Assembly (NCBI RefSeq): GCF_900182665.1
Contig: NZ_FXTL01000005.1
Span: 1 to 64,000, forward strand
Origin: Propioniciclava tarda
Lineage (GTDB): Bacteria; Actinomycetota; Actinomycetes; Propionibacteriales; Propionibacteriaceae
DNA: 64,000 nt
Reading direction: 5' to 3'
Part shown: positions 29,776 through 38,504 of the stretch, one piece after another
Layout: each line of letters begins with the position of its first letter
Numbering within the stretch: position 1 is the first letter of the stretch
The notes under the pieces: model-generated
Databases searched by the model: none
Seen by the model: only the letters and a program-made list of their open reading frames with translations
Told to the model about the DNA's origin: nothing
Made by a program: the position numbers and the translations under genes

Positions 29776-31074
29776 TCACTCCCCTTCCACGCGCAGCACC
29801 CGGACGCCTTCGTCGACCTCAGCCATCGTCTCGAGGGCGGCGATGAGGGCCCTGACCTGGGCGTTCGGGGCGGTGTGGGTCATGATCCCCAGTTGAGCCT
29901 CGTGCACCGCGTCGGGACCGGCCGGCACTTGGCGGACAGCCTGGATGGACACGTCGTGCGCAGCGAAGCAGGTCGCGATCTGGGCGAGGACTCCGGGGCT
30001 GTCCTGGACGACCATCTGCAGGTAGTAGCGCGAGGAGACCCGGCCCGGGTCGCAGATGTTCGGCTCGTTGTACGACGTCTCCCCCGGACCCGCGACACCG
30101 CGCACCTTGTTACGGGCAGCTGTCACGACGTCGCCGACGACGGCGGACGCGGTGGGGCGTCCGCCCGCACCCGGACCCATGAACATCAGCTTGTCGGCCC
30201 ACTCGAGCTCGACGAAGACTGCGTTGAACGCCCCTGACACGGACGCCAGCGGGTGCTCGAGGGGCACCATCGTCGGATGGACGCCGACGGCGACCGAGCC
30301 GTCGTCGGCCTTGGCGCAGCGGGCGAGCAGTTTGATGACGCAGCCCATTTCCTTGGCCGCGGCAATGTCACCGGCGGTGATCGAGCTGATGCCCTCGCAG
30401 GCGACGTCGTCGAAGGTCACCCGCGTGTGGAACGCGAGCGAAGCCAAAATGGCCGCCTTGGCGGCCGCATCGTGGCCCTCCACATCGGCGGTCGGGTCGG
30501 CCTCGGCGAAGCCGAGCTTCTGCGCGTCCGCCAGCGCCTCGGCGTAGGTGACCCCGTGGGTGTGCATCTGGTCGAGGATGTAGTTCGTCGTGCCGTTGAC
30601 GATGCCCATGACGGCGGTCACCGAGTCGGCGACGAGCGACTCGCGCAGCGGCCGGATGATCGGGATGGCTCCGCCCACGGCGGCCTCGTAATACACATCG
30701 ACGCCGTGGGCGTCCGCGGCGGCGAAGAGCTCCGCGCCGTGCCGGGCGAGGAGGGCCTTGTTGGCGGTCACGACAGACTTGCCGTGCTCGATGGCGGCCA
30801 AGATCAGGCTGCGCGCCGGCTCGATGCCGCCGATCAGTTCCACGACCAGGTCGATGTCGTTGCGCCGGACGAGGGCGTCCAGATCGGAGGTCAGCAGCGC
30901 CTGGTCGATGCCCTCGACCGAGGCGCGACGGCTGCCGACGGCGGCCAACTCGAGCGGACGCCCCACGCGGGCTCCCAGCTCGGCAGCCTCGTCGATCAGC
31001 AGCTGGGCGGCCTTCTTGCCGACCACCCCGGGCCCGAGCAGAGCCACGCGCAGGGGCTGGGGGCGCTTGGTCAT
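29776..31074 (-). CDS. hom: Homoserine dehydrogenase
   Basis: This enzyme reduces aspartate semialdehyde to homoserine for threonine and methionine. The 432-residue protein has the Rossmann motif LLGPGVVGKK, the catalytic domain with IVNGTTNYIL and GFAEADPTADVEGHDAAAK, and a C-terminal ACT domain (about residues 345-425) for feedback control, probably by threonine. It overlaps lysA by 4 nt and is followed by thrH. Confidence 0.96.
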   Translation of the reverse strand: MTKRPQPLRVALLGPGVVGKKAAQLLIDEAAELGARVGRPLELAAVGSRRASVEGIDQALLTSDLDALVRRNDIDLVVELIGGIEPARSLILAAIEHGKSVVTANKALLARHGAELFAAADAHGVDVYYEAAVGGAIPIIRPLRESLVADSVTAVMGIVNGTTNYILDQMHTHGVTYAEALADAQKLGFAEADPTADVEGHDAAAKAAILASLAFHTRVTFDDVACEGISSITAGDIAAAKEMGCVIKLLARCAKADDGSVAVGVHPTMVPLEHPLASVSGAFNAVFVELEWADKLMFMGPGAGGRPTASAVVGDVVTAARNKVRGVAGPGETSYNEPNICDPGRVSSRYYLQMVVQDSPGVLAQIATCFAAHDVSIQAVRQVPAGPDAVHEAQLGIMTHTAPNAQVRALIAALETMAEVDEGVRVLRVEGE

Positions 31075-32501
31075 CGTTCCACCTCGTCGTGTCGGGGGCT
31101 CAGGCCGGCGTCCAGCGCGAGCAAGTCGTCCAGCGTCTCCCGATGGATCAACGGCGTCAACGTGCCGTCCCGCACGGCGACGACCGGCGGCCGCGGCGTG
31201 TAGTTGTAGTTGCTCGCCATCGAGCGCGAGTAGGCGCCGGACGCCGGCACGGCGACCAGATCCCCCGGGCGGATGTCGCCGGGCAGGAACACGTCGCGGA
31301 CCAGAATGTCGCCGCCCTCACAGTGCAGGCCCACCACCCGGGACAGCACGGGGCGGGCGTCCGATGCCCGGTTCGCGAGGACGGCCGAGTACTCGGCCGC
31401 ATAGAGGGCGGGGCGGATGTTGTCGCTCATGCCGCCGTCCACGCTGACGTAGCGGCGGGTGTGTCCACCGCCGATCTCGACCGCCTTCACGGTGCCCACG
31501 CGGTAGATCGCGGTGCCGGCAGGGCCGCTGATCGCGCGTCCGGGCTCGACGGACAGCTGCGGAACGTCCAGACCGAAGCCGCGGCATTCGTGGGCGACGA
31601 TGTCCTTGAGGCTGGCGGCCAGGTCGGCGGCCGTCGCAGGGGTGTCCTCCGCGGTGTACGCGATGCCGAAGCCGCCGCCCAGGTCGAGCTCGGACAAGGT
31701 GACGCCGGTCGCCTCGCGGAACTGCGACACCAGCTTCAGCGTGCGGCGAGCGGCCACCTCGAAGCCGTGAGTGTCGAAGATCTGGCTGCCGATGTGGCTG
31801 TGAATGCCGACCAGATCGATGTTGGGGCTGTGGAAGCAACGCACCATGCCGACCAACGCCTGGCCGCCCGTGATCGACAGGCCGAACTTCTGGTCCTCGT
31901 GGCCCGTGGCGATGTAGGTGTGGGTGTGCGCTTCGACGCCGGTCGTCACGCGGATCAGGACCGATGCGCGGACGCCCAGTTCCGCGGTGAGGCGCTCGAG
32001 GCGTCCGATCTCGTCGGAGGAGTCGACGACGATCCGTCCGACGCCCGAGGTCAGCGCCAACCGCAGCACCTCGTCGCTCTTGTTGTTGCCGTGCAGCGCG
32101 AGGCGTGCGGGGTCGAAGCCGGCGCGCAGCGCCACCATCAGCTCGCCGTGGCTCGAAACGTCGAGGTTCAGGCCCTCCTCGGAGATCCACCGGGCGACGG
32201 TCGCGCACAGGAAGCTCTTGGCCGCGTAGTAGACCTTCCAGCCCGCGAACGCCTCGCGCCACGACAGGGCGCGGCCGCGGAAGTCCAGCTCGTCGATCAC
32301 GTACACGGGCGACCCCGTCTGCTCGACGATCTGCTCCGCCGTCAGGCCACCGATCGTCAGGACGCCGCCGGCGCCACGGTCGACGGTGTCGCTCCAGAGG
32401 CGACGATCGAGGGCGTTGACATCGGTCGGCTTCACCAGCCACTGCGGGGCTGGCGAGGTGACGTCGGCATGGATCGAGCCGGCGACGTGCATGTGGGTCA
32501 T
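31071..32501 (-). CDS. lysA: Diaminopimelate decarboxylase
   Basis: LysA carries out the last step of lysine synthesis, a PLP-dependent decarboxylation of meso-diaminopimelate. The 476-residue protein has the PLP lysine K95 in YYAAKSFL, the HIGSQI phosphate-binding region, EPGRAISG, and the C-terminal active-site cysteine in GLHCEGGDIL. It heads the lysA-hom-thrH operon. CAGAGT ends six bases before the ATG and may be a leaderless -10 box. Confidence 0.96.
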   Translation of the reverse strand: MTHMHVAGSIHADVTSPAPQWLVKPTDVNALDRRLWSDTVDRGAGGVLTIGGLTAEQIVEQTGSPVYVIDELDFRGRALSWREAFAGWKVYYAAKSFLCATVARWISEEGLNLDVSSHGELMVALRAGFDPARLALHGNNKSDEVLRLALTSGVGRIVVDSSDEIGRLERLTAELGVRASVLIRVTTGVEAHTHTYIATGHEDQKFGLSITGGQALVGMVRCFHSPNIDLVGIHSHIGSQIFDTHGFEVAARRTLKLVSQFREATGVTLSELDLGGGFGIAYTAEDTPATAADLAASLKDIVAHECRGFGLDVPQLSVEPGRAISGPAGTAIYRVGTVKAVEIGGGHTRRYVSVDGGMSDNIRPALYAAEYSAVLANRASDARPVLSRVVGLHCEGGDILVRDVFLPGDIRPGDLVAVPASGAYSRSMASNYNYTPRPPVVAVRDGTLTPLIHRETLDDLLALDAGLSPRHDEVER

Positions 32502-32579
32502 GGGTCAACTCTGCCAGTTTCAGGCTTGCGGACGCCGCCGGGCCCAGCGGCTGAAACGAAGGACGCCGCCGAGGTTTGC

Positions 32580-32585
32580 TAGAGT
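32580..32585 (+). promoter_or_regulatory. Probable -10 box of the tRNA-Arg gene
   Basis: TAGAGT lies 24 nt before the mature tRNA 5' end, a usual distance for a tRNA promoter. No convincing -35 element is seen. Confidence 0.45.
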
Positions 32586-32609
32586 GTCCGGCGGCCCACA
32601 AGGCCAACG

Positions 32610-32681
32610 GCCCCCATAGCTCAGGGGATAGAGCACCGCCCTCCGGAGGCGGGAGCGCAGGTTCGAATCCTGCTGGGGGCG
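32610..32681 (+). tRNA. tRNA-Arg (anticodon CCG)
   Basis: A complete cloverleaf can be folded: acceptor GCCCCCA/TGGGGGC, D arm GCTC/GAGC, anticodon stem CCGCC/GGCGG with loop CTCCGGA (anticodon CCG), and T arm GCAGG-TTCGAAT-CCTGC. The discriminator is G and no CCA is encoded. It reads the common codon CGG. It stands upstream of lysA, where argS lies in some actinobacteria. Confidence 0.95.
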
Positions 32682-32844
32682 CCGAACATCCGAACGCCCT
32701 CCTCGGCCACCCGCGAAGAGATCTCACGAAATCGAGAGATCACCGGGACGCTACGTGCCCAGGAGGGTGCCCGTGGCCTACCATCGGACGAACAGGCCAG
32801 TGGGTCCTGGCTGCCGCAGGACCGCGACGGGAAGAAGGCATCAA

Positions 32845-35800
32845 GTGGCGACGACGCCCGATAACAACCCCATCGACCTCCCCTCCGACTTCGGAGCCAA
32901 CGACTGGCTCATCGATGAGATGTACGACCGGTACCTCTCCGATCCGAGTTCCGTCGACGCGGTCTGGGTCGAGTTCTTCCGCAAGCAGACCGCGGACGCC
33001 GCGGGCGCGGCTCCCACCTCGGCACCGGCGCCCGCGAGCACGGCCCGCCCGGCACCTGCTCCGGCCGCGGCAGCTCCCGCTTCGGCCCCCGTGGCGGCCG
33101 CTCCCGTGGCCGCACCCGCCGCTCCCCCGGCCGCGACGCAGGCCGCGCCTGCGGCGTCCGTTCGGGACTCGGAGAAGCAGAAGGAAGTGGCACGCCAGGT
33201 CGAGACGATCAAGGCCGCCGCCCCCGCGAAGTCCGGGCCGCAGGACCCGGGCTCCGGAGGCGGGCTGTCGGCCAACCGGCCGACGGGACCGGTCCAGGCC
33301 CAGGCCAAGGACGGCGCGACGACGACGATCCTCAAGGGTGCGCCCATGCGCACCGCCAAGAACATGGACCTGTCACTGTCGATGCCGACGGCGACGACGG
33401 TCCGCAACGTGCCGATGAAGCTCGTCATCGACCAGCGCCAGCTGATCAACGATCACCTCGCGCGCACCACGGGCGGCAAGATCTCGTTCACGCACCTCAT
33501 CGGCTACGCGATGGTCAAGGCGCTCACGATGGTGCCCGAGATGAACTGCGCCTACGCCGAGGTCGAAGGCAAGCCAGCCGTCGTCGTGCCGGCGTCCATC
33601 AACCTTGGCCTGGCGATCGACCAGAAGAAGGGCGACGTCCGGCAGTTGCTGGTGCCCAACATCAAGGGCGCGGACGAGATGAACTTCGCCGAGTTCTGGC
33701 GCGCGTACGAGGACCTCGTCAAGAAGGCTCGCACCGGCGCCCTGACCGTCGACGACTTCGCCGGCACCACAGTTTCGCTGACCAACCCCGGGGGCCTTGG
33801 CACTAGCCACTCCGTTCCCCGGCTCATGACCGGCCAGGGCATCATCCTCGGCGTCGGCTCGATCGACTGGCCGCCGGAGTTCCAGGGGGCGTCCGATCAG
33901 CGTCGCAACGAACTCGGGGTGTCCAAGATCACGACGCTCACGTCGACCTACGACCACCGCGTCATCCAGGGCGCGACCTCGGGCGAGTTCCTCAAGGTCA
34001 TGCACGAGCTGATGATCGGCAAGCACGACTTCTACGACCAGATCTTCGCCGCGCTGCGCATCCCGTACACGCCGCTGCGCTGGGAGGACGACGACTCCGC
34101 GCACCGCAGCTACGAGGTCAACAAGGGCGCGCGCGTCATCCAGCTGATCGAGGCCTACCGCACCTGGGGCCACCTCGTGGCCGACACCGATCCGCTCGAG
34201 TACCGCCAGCGCAACCACCCCGACCTAGACCTGTCCAACCACGGCCTCACGATCTGGGACCTCGATCGCGAGTTCCCCGTCGGGACCTTCGGCGGTCACG
34301 ACCGCGAGACCATGACGCTGCGCGACATCCTCGCCCAATTGCGTCGCTCCTACTGCGGCAGCTTCGGCACCGAGTACATGCACATCCAGGAGCCCGCCCA
34401 GCGCCGCTGGCTGCAGGAGCGGATCGAGCGGCCCTTCCGGCGCTGGTCCCGTGAGGAGCACCTGCGGATCCTGGACAAGCTCAACGAGGCAGAGATCTTC
34501 GAGACCTTCCTGCAGACGAAGTTCGTCGGCCAGAAGCGGTTCAGCCTCGAGGGCGCCGAGTCCACCATCGTGGCAGTCGATGAGGTCTGCGATCGCGCGG
34601 CCGAGCACGATCTGGCCGAGGTCGTCATCGGCATGCCCCACCGCGGACGCCTGAACGTCTTGGCCAACGTGGCAGGCAAGAGCTACGGCCAAATCTTCCG
34701 CGAGTTCGACGGCAAGATCGACCTCGAGCAGACGATGGGCACCGGCGACGTCAAGTACCACCTGGGCGCCGAGGGCGAGTTCACCGCCGTCTCGGGCAAG
34801 AAGGTCAAGACGTCGGTGGCGGCCAACCCCAGCCACCTCGAGACGGTCAACCCCGTCGTGGGCGGCATCACGCGCGCCAAGCAGGACTGGCTGCGTATCA
34901 ACGCCGGGGACAGCAACTTCTCGGTACTGCCGGTGCTCCTGCACGGCGACGCGGCCTTCTCCGGCCAAGGCGTGGTGTACGAGGTGCTGCAGATGAGCCG
35001 TCTCCGCGGCTTCCGGGTCGGCGGCACCGTTCACATCATCGTCAACAACCAGGTCGGCTTCACCACGGCGCCGTCGGAGTCGCGGTCGTCCACGTACTGC
35101 ACCGACGTGGCGAAGGTCGTGCAGGCGCCGATCTTCCACGTGAACGGCGACGATCCCGAGGCCGTGGCTCGCACCGCACGCCTGGCGGTCGAGTTCCGGC
35201 AGGCGTTCCACGTCGACGTGGTGCTCGACATCGTCGCGTATCGCCGGCGCGGTCATAACGAGGGTGACGATCCCAGCTTCACGCAGCCCAAGATGTACGA
35301 CCTGATCGAGCAGAAGCGATCCGTCCGCAAGCTGTACACCGAGTCCCTGATCGGACGCGGTGACATCACCACGGACGATGCGGACGCGGTGTCCGAGCGG
35401 TTCCGCCAGCGCCTCGAGGCTGTCTTCAAGGAGGTCCGCGAGGCCACGTCGGATGAGGACGACAAGTACACCCGCGTCCCGTTCTACCCCGCGAAGCTGG
35501 GCCAGGACCAGGGCACGTCCATCACGGCCGACACCATGCGGCTCATCGCGGACGCGCAGGTCTCCTACCCCGACGGCTTCGAGGTCCACCCCAAGGTGCT
35601 GCCCCAGATGGAGCGCCGGCGCGAGCAGATCCTGGAGGGCCCGATCGACTGGGCGACCGGCGAGCTGTTGGCGATGGGATCGCTGCTGCTCGAGGGACGC
35701 GACGTCCGCCTGGTCGGCCAGGACAGCCGACGAGGCACCTTCAGCCAGCGCTTCGCCGCTGTCGTCGACCGCCGGACCAACCGCGAGTACGTGCCGCTGA

Positions 35801-36696
35801 AGCACCTCACGGACGCCGACTCTCAAGGCCACTTCTATGTCTACGACTCGCTGCTCAGCGAGTACGCGGCCATGGGGTTCGAGTACGGCTACTCGGTGGC
35901 GTCCCCGCAGGCCCTGGTCTGCTGGGAGGGTCAGTTCGGCGACTTCGCCAACGGGGCGCAGATCATCGCGGACGAGTACATCAGCTCCGGAACGGCCAAG
36001 TGGACGCAGAAGTCGGGCGTCGTACTGCTGCTGCCTCACGGCTACGAGGGGCAGGGCCCGGACCACAGCTCGGCGCGCATCGAGCGGTGGCTGCAGCTGT
36101 GCTCCGAGGGCGCCCTGGCGGTCTGCCAGCCGTCGACGCCGGCGAACTACTTCCACCTGCTGCGCACGCACACGTACGTGAACTGGCACCGTCCGGTCGT
36201 CATCATGACCCCGAAGTCGGGGCTGCGGAACAAGCTCGCGACGTCCATGCCCGAGGACTTCACCAACGGCCGCTGGCAGCACGCCATCGACGACCCGACG
36301 ATCACCGATCGCGGACGCGTCCGCGAGATCATCCTGTGCTCGGGCAAGATCCGCTGGGAGCTGGTGGTGGAGCGCGAGAAGCGGGGTCTCGACGGACAGG
36401 TCGCGATCATCGCCATCGAGCGCCTGTACCCGCTGCCGACCGAGCACCTGGCCGCGATCCTGAACAACTACCGCCACGTCGGCGACGTGCGGTGGGTGCA
36501 GGACGAGCCCGAGAACCAGGGTGCGTACCAGTTCATGCAGTTGCACCTGGCCGGTGCCCTGGCCAAGGTCATGCCCGACTACGAACTGCGGATGACCGGG
36601 GTCACGAGGCCGGAGGCGTCCGCGCCGTCGGTCGGCCTGCTGACCGTGCACAAGGCCCAGGAGGCCGACCTGATGGAGCGCGCCTTCCGCGCGTAG
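32845..36696 (+). CDS. kgd: Multifunctional 2-oxoglutarate decarboxylase/dehydrogenase E1-E2 fusion (Kgd/OdhA)
   Basis: This 1,283-residue TCA-cycle enzyme fuses an E2-type succinyltransferase core to a ThDP-dependent E1. It has an N-terminal OdhA segment (WLIDEMYDRYLSDP), an Ala/Pro linker, the E2 domain with DHRVIQG (D370-H371), and the E1 domain with ThDP motif GDDP (768-771) to NEGDDP (805-810). No lipoyl domain is present, as in the mycobacterial and corynebacterial enzymes. The GTG at 32845 has GAAGAAGG upstream. TACCAT at 32779-32784 could be its -10 box. Confidence 0.96.
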   Translation: MATTPDNNPIDLPSDFGANDWLIDEMYDRYLSDPSSVDAVWVEFFRKQTADAAGAAPTSAPAPASTARPAPAPAAAAPASAPVAAAPVAAPAAPPAATQAAPAASVRDSEKQKEVARQVETIKAAAPAKSGPQDPGSGGGLSANRPTGPVQAQAKDGATTTILKGAPMRTAKNMDLSLSMPTATTVRNVPMKLVIDQRQLINDHLARTTGGKISFTHLIGYAMVKALTMVPEMNCAYAEVEGKPAVVVPASINLGLAIDQKKGDVRQLLVPNIKGADEMNFAEFWRAYEDLVKKARTGALTVDDFAGTTVSLTNPGGLGTSHSVPRLMTGQGIILGVGSIDWPPEFQGASDQRRNELGVSKITTLTSTYDHRVIQGATSGEFLKVMHELMIGKHDFYDQIFAALRIPYTPLRWEDDDSAHRSYEVNKGARVIQLIEAYRTWGHLVADTDPLEYRQRNHPDLDLSNHGLTIWDLDREFPVGTFGGHDRETMTLRDILAQLRRSYCGSFGTEYMHIQEPAQRRWLQERIERPFRRWSREEHLRILDKLNEAEIFETFLQTKFVGQKRFSLEGAESTIVAVDEVCDRAAEHDLAEVVIGMPHRGRLNVLANVAGKSYGQIFREFDGKIDLEQTMGTGDVKYHLGAEGEFTAVSGKKVKTSVAANPSHLETVNPVVGGITRAKQDWLRINAGDSNFSVLPVLLHGDAAFSGQGVVYEVLQMSRLRGFRVGGTVHIIVNNQVGFTTAPSESRSSTYCTDVAKVVQAPIFHVNGDDPEAVARTARLAVEFRQAFHVDVVLDIVAYRRRGHNEGDDPSFTQPKMYDLIEQKRSVRKLYTESLIGRGDITTDDADAVSERFRQRLEAVFKEVREATSDEDDKYTRVPFYPAKLGQDQGTSITADTMRLIADAQVSYPDGFEVHPKVLPQMERRREQILEGPIDWATGELLAMGSLLLEGRDVRLVGQDSRRGTFSQRFAAVVDRRTNREYVPLKHLTDADSQGHFYVYDSLLSEYAAMGFEYGYSVASPQALVCWEGQFGDFANGAQIIADEYISSGTAKWTQKSGVVLLLPHGYEGQGPDHSSARIERWLQLCSEGALAVCQPSTPANYFHLLRTHTYVNWHRPVVIMTPKSGLRNKLATSMPEDFTNGRWQHAIDDPTITDRGRVREIILCSGKIRWELVVEREKRGLDGQVAIIAIERLYPLPTEHLAAILNNYRHVGDVRWVQDEPENQGAYQFMQLHLAGALAKVMPDYELRMTGVTRPEASAPSVGLLTVHKAQEADLMERAFRA

Positions 36697-36708
36697 CCGG
36701 CTCGACAG

Positions 36709-36740
36709 CGAGCGGGACGCCGGATCAGGCGTCCCGCTCG
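36709..36740. terminator. Bidirectional terminator after kgd built from an inverted GGACGCC pair
   Basis: This is a perfect 13-bp stem (CGAGCGGGACGCC / GGCGTCCCGCTCG) with loop GGATCA between convergent genes. It overlaps the last codons of the minus-strand gene. Its core is two inverted copies of the over-represented heptamer. Confidence 0.8.
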
Positions 36741-37099
36741 TCGAGTTTCAGGGCCTTGGTGGTGGACGGCCAGACGGCGGTCGCCACGGTCGCTGCCGCC
36801 ACCACGGCGCCGATGGCGGCGAGCGGCTGGGACGGCATGAAGTTCGCGAAGGACGCCAGGTGCAGGAGGCCGCCGGCGACGACCGGTCCTCGGGCCCAGC
36901 GCTTCCCGCGGAACAGCCCCCAGGCGGCCCAGGCCAGCACGAGCGCCCAGGCCACCAGCACGGCGCCGATCCCGACCGACAGCGCCGCGAACCGGGCCAG
37001 CACGGACAAGACGCCCATGACGGCCATGAAGGCGGCCGCCACCCCGGTGAGGGCTGCGGCGACGATGAGGCTGTGGGGCCGGGCGGTAGAGACAGGCAC
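36725..37099 (-). CDS. Small polytopic membrane protein, unknown function
   Basis: The protein has 124 residues with four predicted helices and short loops, ending in a charged DERDA tail. No family is recognised. The GTG at 37099 lies six bases after TACGAT (37106-37111, minus strand), so the mRNA is probably leaderless and this start is favoured over an upstream ATG at 37129. It converges on kgd across a shared terminator. Confidence 0.7.
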   Translation of the reverse strand: MPVSTARPHSLIVAAALTGVAAAFMAVMGVLSVLARFAALSVGIGAVLVAWALVLAWAAWGLFRGKRWARGPVVAGGLLHLASFANFMPSQPLAAIGAVVAAATVATAVWPSTTKALKLDERDA

Positions 37100-37105
37100 G
37101 GTCGC

Positions 37106-37111
37106 ATCGTA
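37106..37111 (-). promoter_or_regulatory. -10 box for the leaderless membrane-protein gene
   Basis: TACGAT on the minus strand ends six bases before the GTG start at 37099. This is the same spacing seen at pduO and hisN. Confidence 0.55.
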
Positions 37112-37317
37112 GCGAGGGCGTCCGGGCACCGCTGGATGCCCGAGGATGCCCGGGAGTGAACGAATGGCGCGAAAGTGTATGGAGAGTGTGGACGATTTCG
37201 CATCATCCCTTGTGTGGGTCGCGGATCCCTGGGAGTCTTGTACGGCTTACGCGCCCGCCTCTGGCCGGTGACGCGGACCGCTGATTTCCGTTCAATCCAA
37301 CAAGGAGTGGTTTCCAC

Positions 37318-37566
37318 ATGGACTGGCGCCACCGCGCAGCTTGCCTGACGGAGGACCCGGAGCTGTTCTTCCCCGTGGGGAACACCGGGCCTGCCATCAT
37401 GCAGATCGCCGAGGCCAAGAAGGTGTGTGACCGCTGCGAGGTCCGCTCCGAGTGCCTGCAATGGGCCCTGGAGGCCGGGCAGGACCACGGTGTCTGGGGT
37501 GGCCTGTCCGAGGACGAGCGTCGTGCCATGAAGCGCCGCAACGCGCGTTCGCGGCTGCGCGGCTGA
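37318..37566 (+). CDS. whiB1: WhiB-family iron-sulfur transcription regulator (WhiB1)
   Basis: This 82-residue WhiB protein holds a [4Fe-4S] cluster through C9, C37, C40 and C46. It has the GVWGG turn (58-62) and a basic C-terminus for DNA contact. The sequence is close to M. tuberculosis WhiB1 (MDWRH..., [11 protein letters not shown]), an essential NO-sensitive regulator that works on the sigma-A region 4. The ribosome site is AAGGAG. The 218-bp upstream region is long enough for regulation, but I could not assign a promoter. Confidence 0.93.
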   Translation: MDWRHRAACLTEDPELFFPVGNTGPAIMQIAEAKKVCDRCEVRSECLQWALEAGQDHGVWGGLSEDERRAMKRRNARSRLRG

Positions 37567-37574
37567 CGGCCTAC

Positions 37575-38041
37575 CAGGCTTTAGCTTTTCCCCGCCCCGG
37601 CAGATCAGGTCGGCCACCAGGGCCGTCCAGCCTGTCTGGTGTGAGGCCCCTAGTCCGGCGCCGGTGTCCCCGTCGAAGTACTCGCTGAACGTGGGATGCC
37701 CCCACAGCGGACCCTGCGGCAGGTGCGCGGGTCCCCCGGCCGCCGCCCGTCTCGTCCGACTCGGAACAGGTCGACGAGCCCGTCGCGGAGGGCGGCGATG
37801 ATCTCGCCGAGCCTTCGCTGGCGGCCCGTCCCGACCGGGTACTCGAAGGTGGTGTCCGCGGCCAAGGCCCGCTCATAGGCCCGCAGCGCGCCCAGCAGGA
37901 GCACGTTCACCGGAAACCACACCGGCCCCCGCCACTTGCTGTTGCCGCCGAACAGTCCGTCCCGGCTTTCGGCCGGCTGGTAGTCGTAGCCGAGGCTGCC
38001 GCGTCCGGGCACGTCAACGGTGACACGCAGCCTGGACGAGC
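37575..38041 (-). pseudogene. Remnant of a GH63/MGH1-like glucosidase, frameshifted
   Basis: Two frames on the minus strand each keep parts of the C-terminal catalytic domain of a GH63-type glycoside hydrolase. The first part (about 37750-38041) reads SRDGLFGGNSKWRGPVWFPVN and on to FEYPVGTG. After a shift the sequence continues as [20 protein letters not shown] then [13 protein letters not shown] (about 37575-37710). The N-terminal two thirds are missing. No intact start is present. It is a decayed fragment, not a functional gene. Confidence 0.8.
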
Positions 38042-38069
38042 GCGTGCCCGTACCGCCCGCCGCCGATGA

Positions 38070-38279
38070 GATCGGCTGGACGAGTCACGCTCGAGGGACT
38101 CGGGAGGTTCCGGCCTGGGACTGGCCATCGTCGCCGAGGTCGTGGCTGCGCACGGCGGATCCGTCCGGACCACCGAGTCGGACCTCGGGGGCGCCCTGTT
38201 CACCATCGAACTGCCGCCCACTGTCCCGGACCAAGGTCGTCAGACGCCCGCTCAGCCGCCGTCGGCGTCCAGTCGGTAG
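38070..38279 (+). pseudogene. Remnant of a sensor histidine kinase C-terminus
   Basis: About 70 codons after an in-frame TGA encode the G2 box and end of a HATPase domain: DSGGSGLGLAIVAEVVAAHG, then GGALFTIELPP, with a natural TAG at 38277-38279. The sensor, dimerisation domain and N box are absent. It overlaps the antisense response-regulator remnant. Confidence 0.75.
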
Positions 38280-38355
38280 CCGACGCCGCGCACCGTCTCG
38301 ATCGCGGCCCGGCCGAACGGGACGTCGATCTTCTTGCGCAGGTGACGTAGGTCCC
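38252..38355 (-). pseudogene. Remnant of an OmpR-family response regulator C-terminus
   Basis: About 33 residues on the minus strand match the end of a winged-helix DNA-binding domain: LRHLRKKIDVPFGRAAIETV then RGVGYRLDADGG and a TGA stop. Upstream the frame loses similarity. It converges on the kinase remnant although such pairs are normally co-directional, so an inversion is implied. Confidence 0.7.
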
Positions 38356-38504
38356 GACGGTGGGCCGGCGACGCTTGGCCCGTCGGGGCGTCACAGACGT
38401 CGCTTTGGTGGTGGTGAGGGTCACGTGGTCCTTCCAGCTCGGGCGCACTCCAACGACCCGACCTCATGAGTCTGCGTGCCGACCCCTGAGAGGTCGCTGA
38501 GCCG

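Noticed and set aside
34225-36651. 808-codon minus-strand open frame inside kgd
   Set aside because: Antisense shadow of the E1 domain; no recognisable domain.
37100-37317. Promoter or CRP/NO-responsive site for whiB1
   Set aside because: Several TTG and TAC elements occur, but none has acceptable -35/-10 spacing; no site could be supported.
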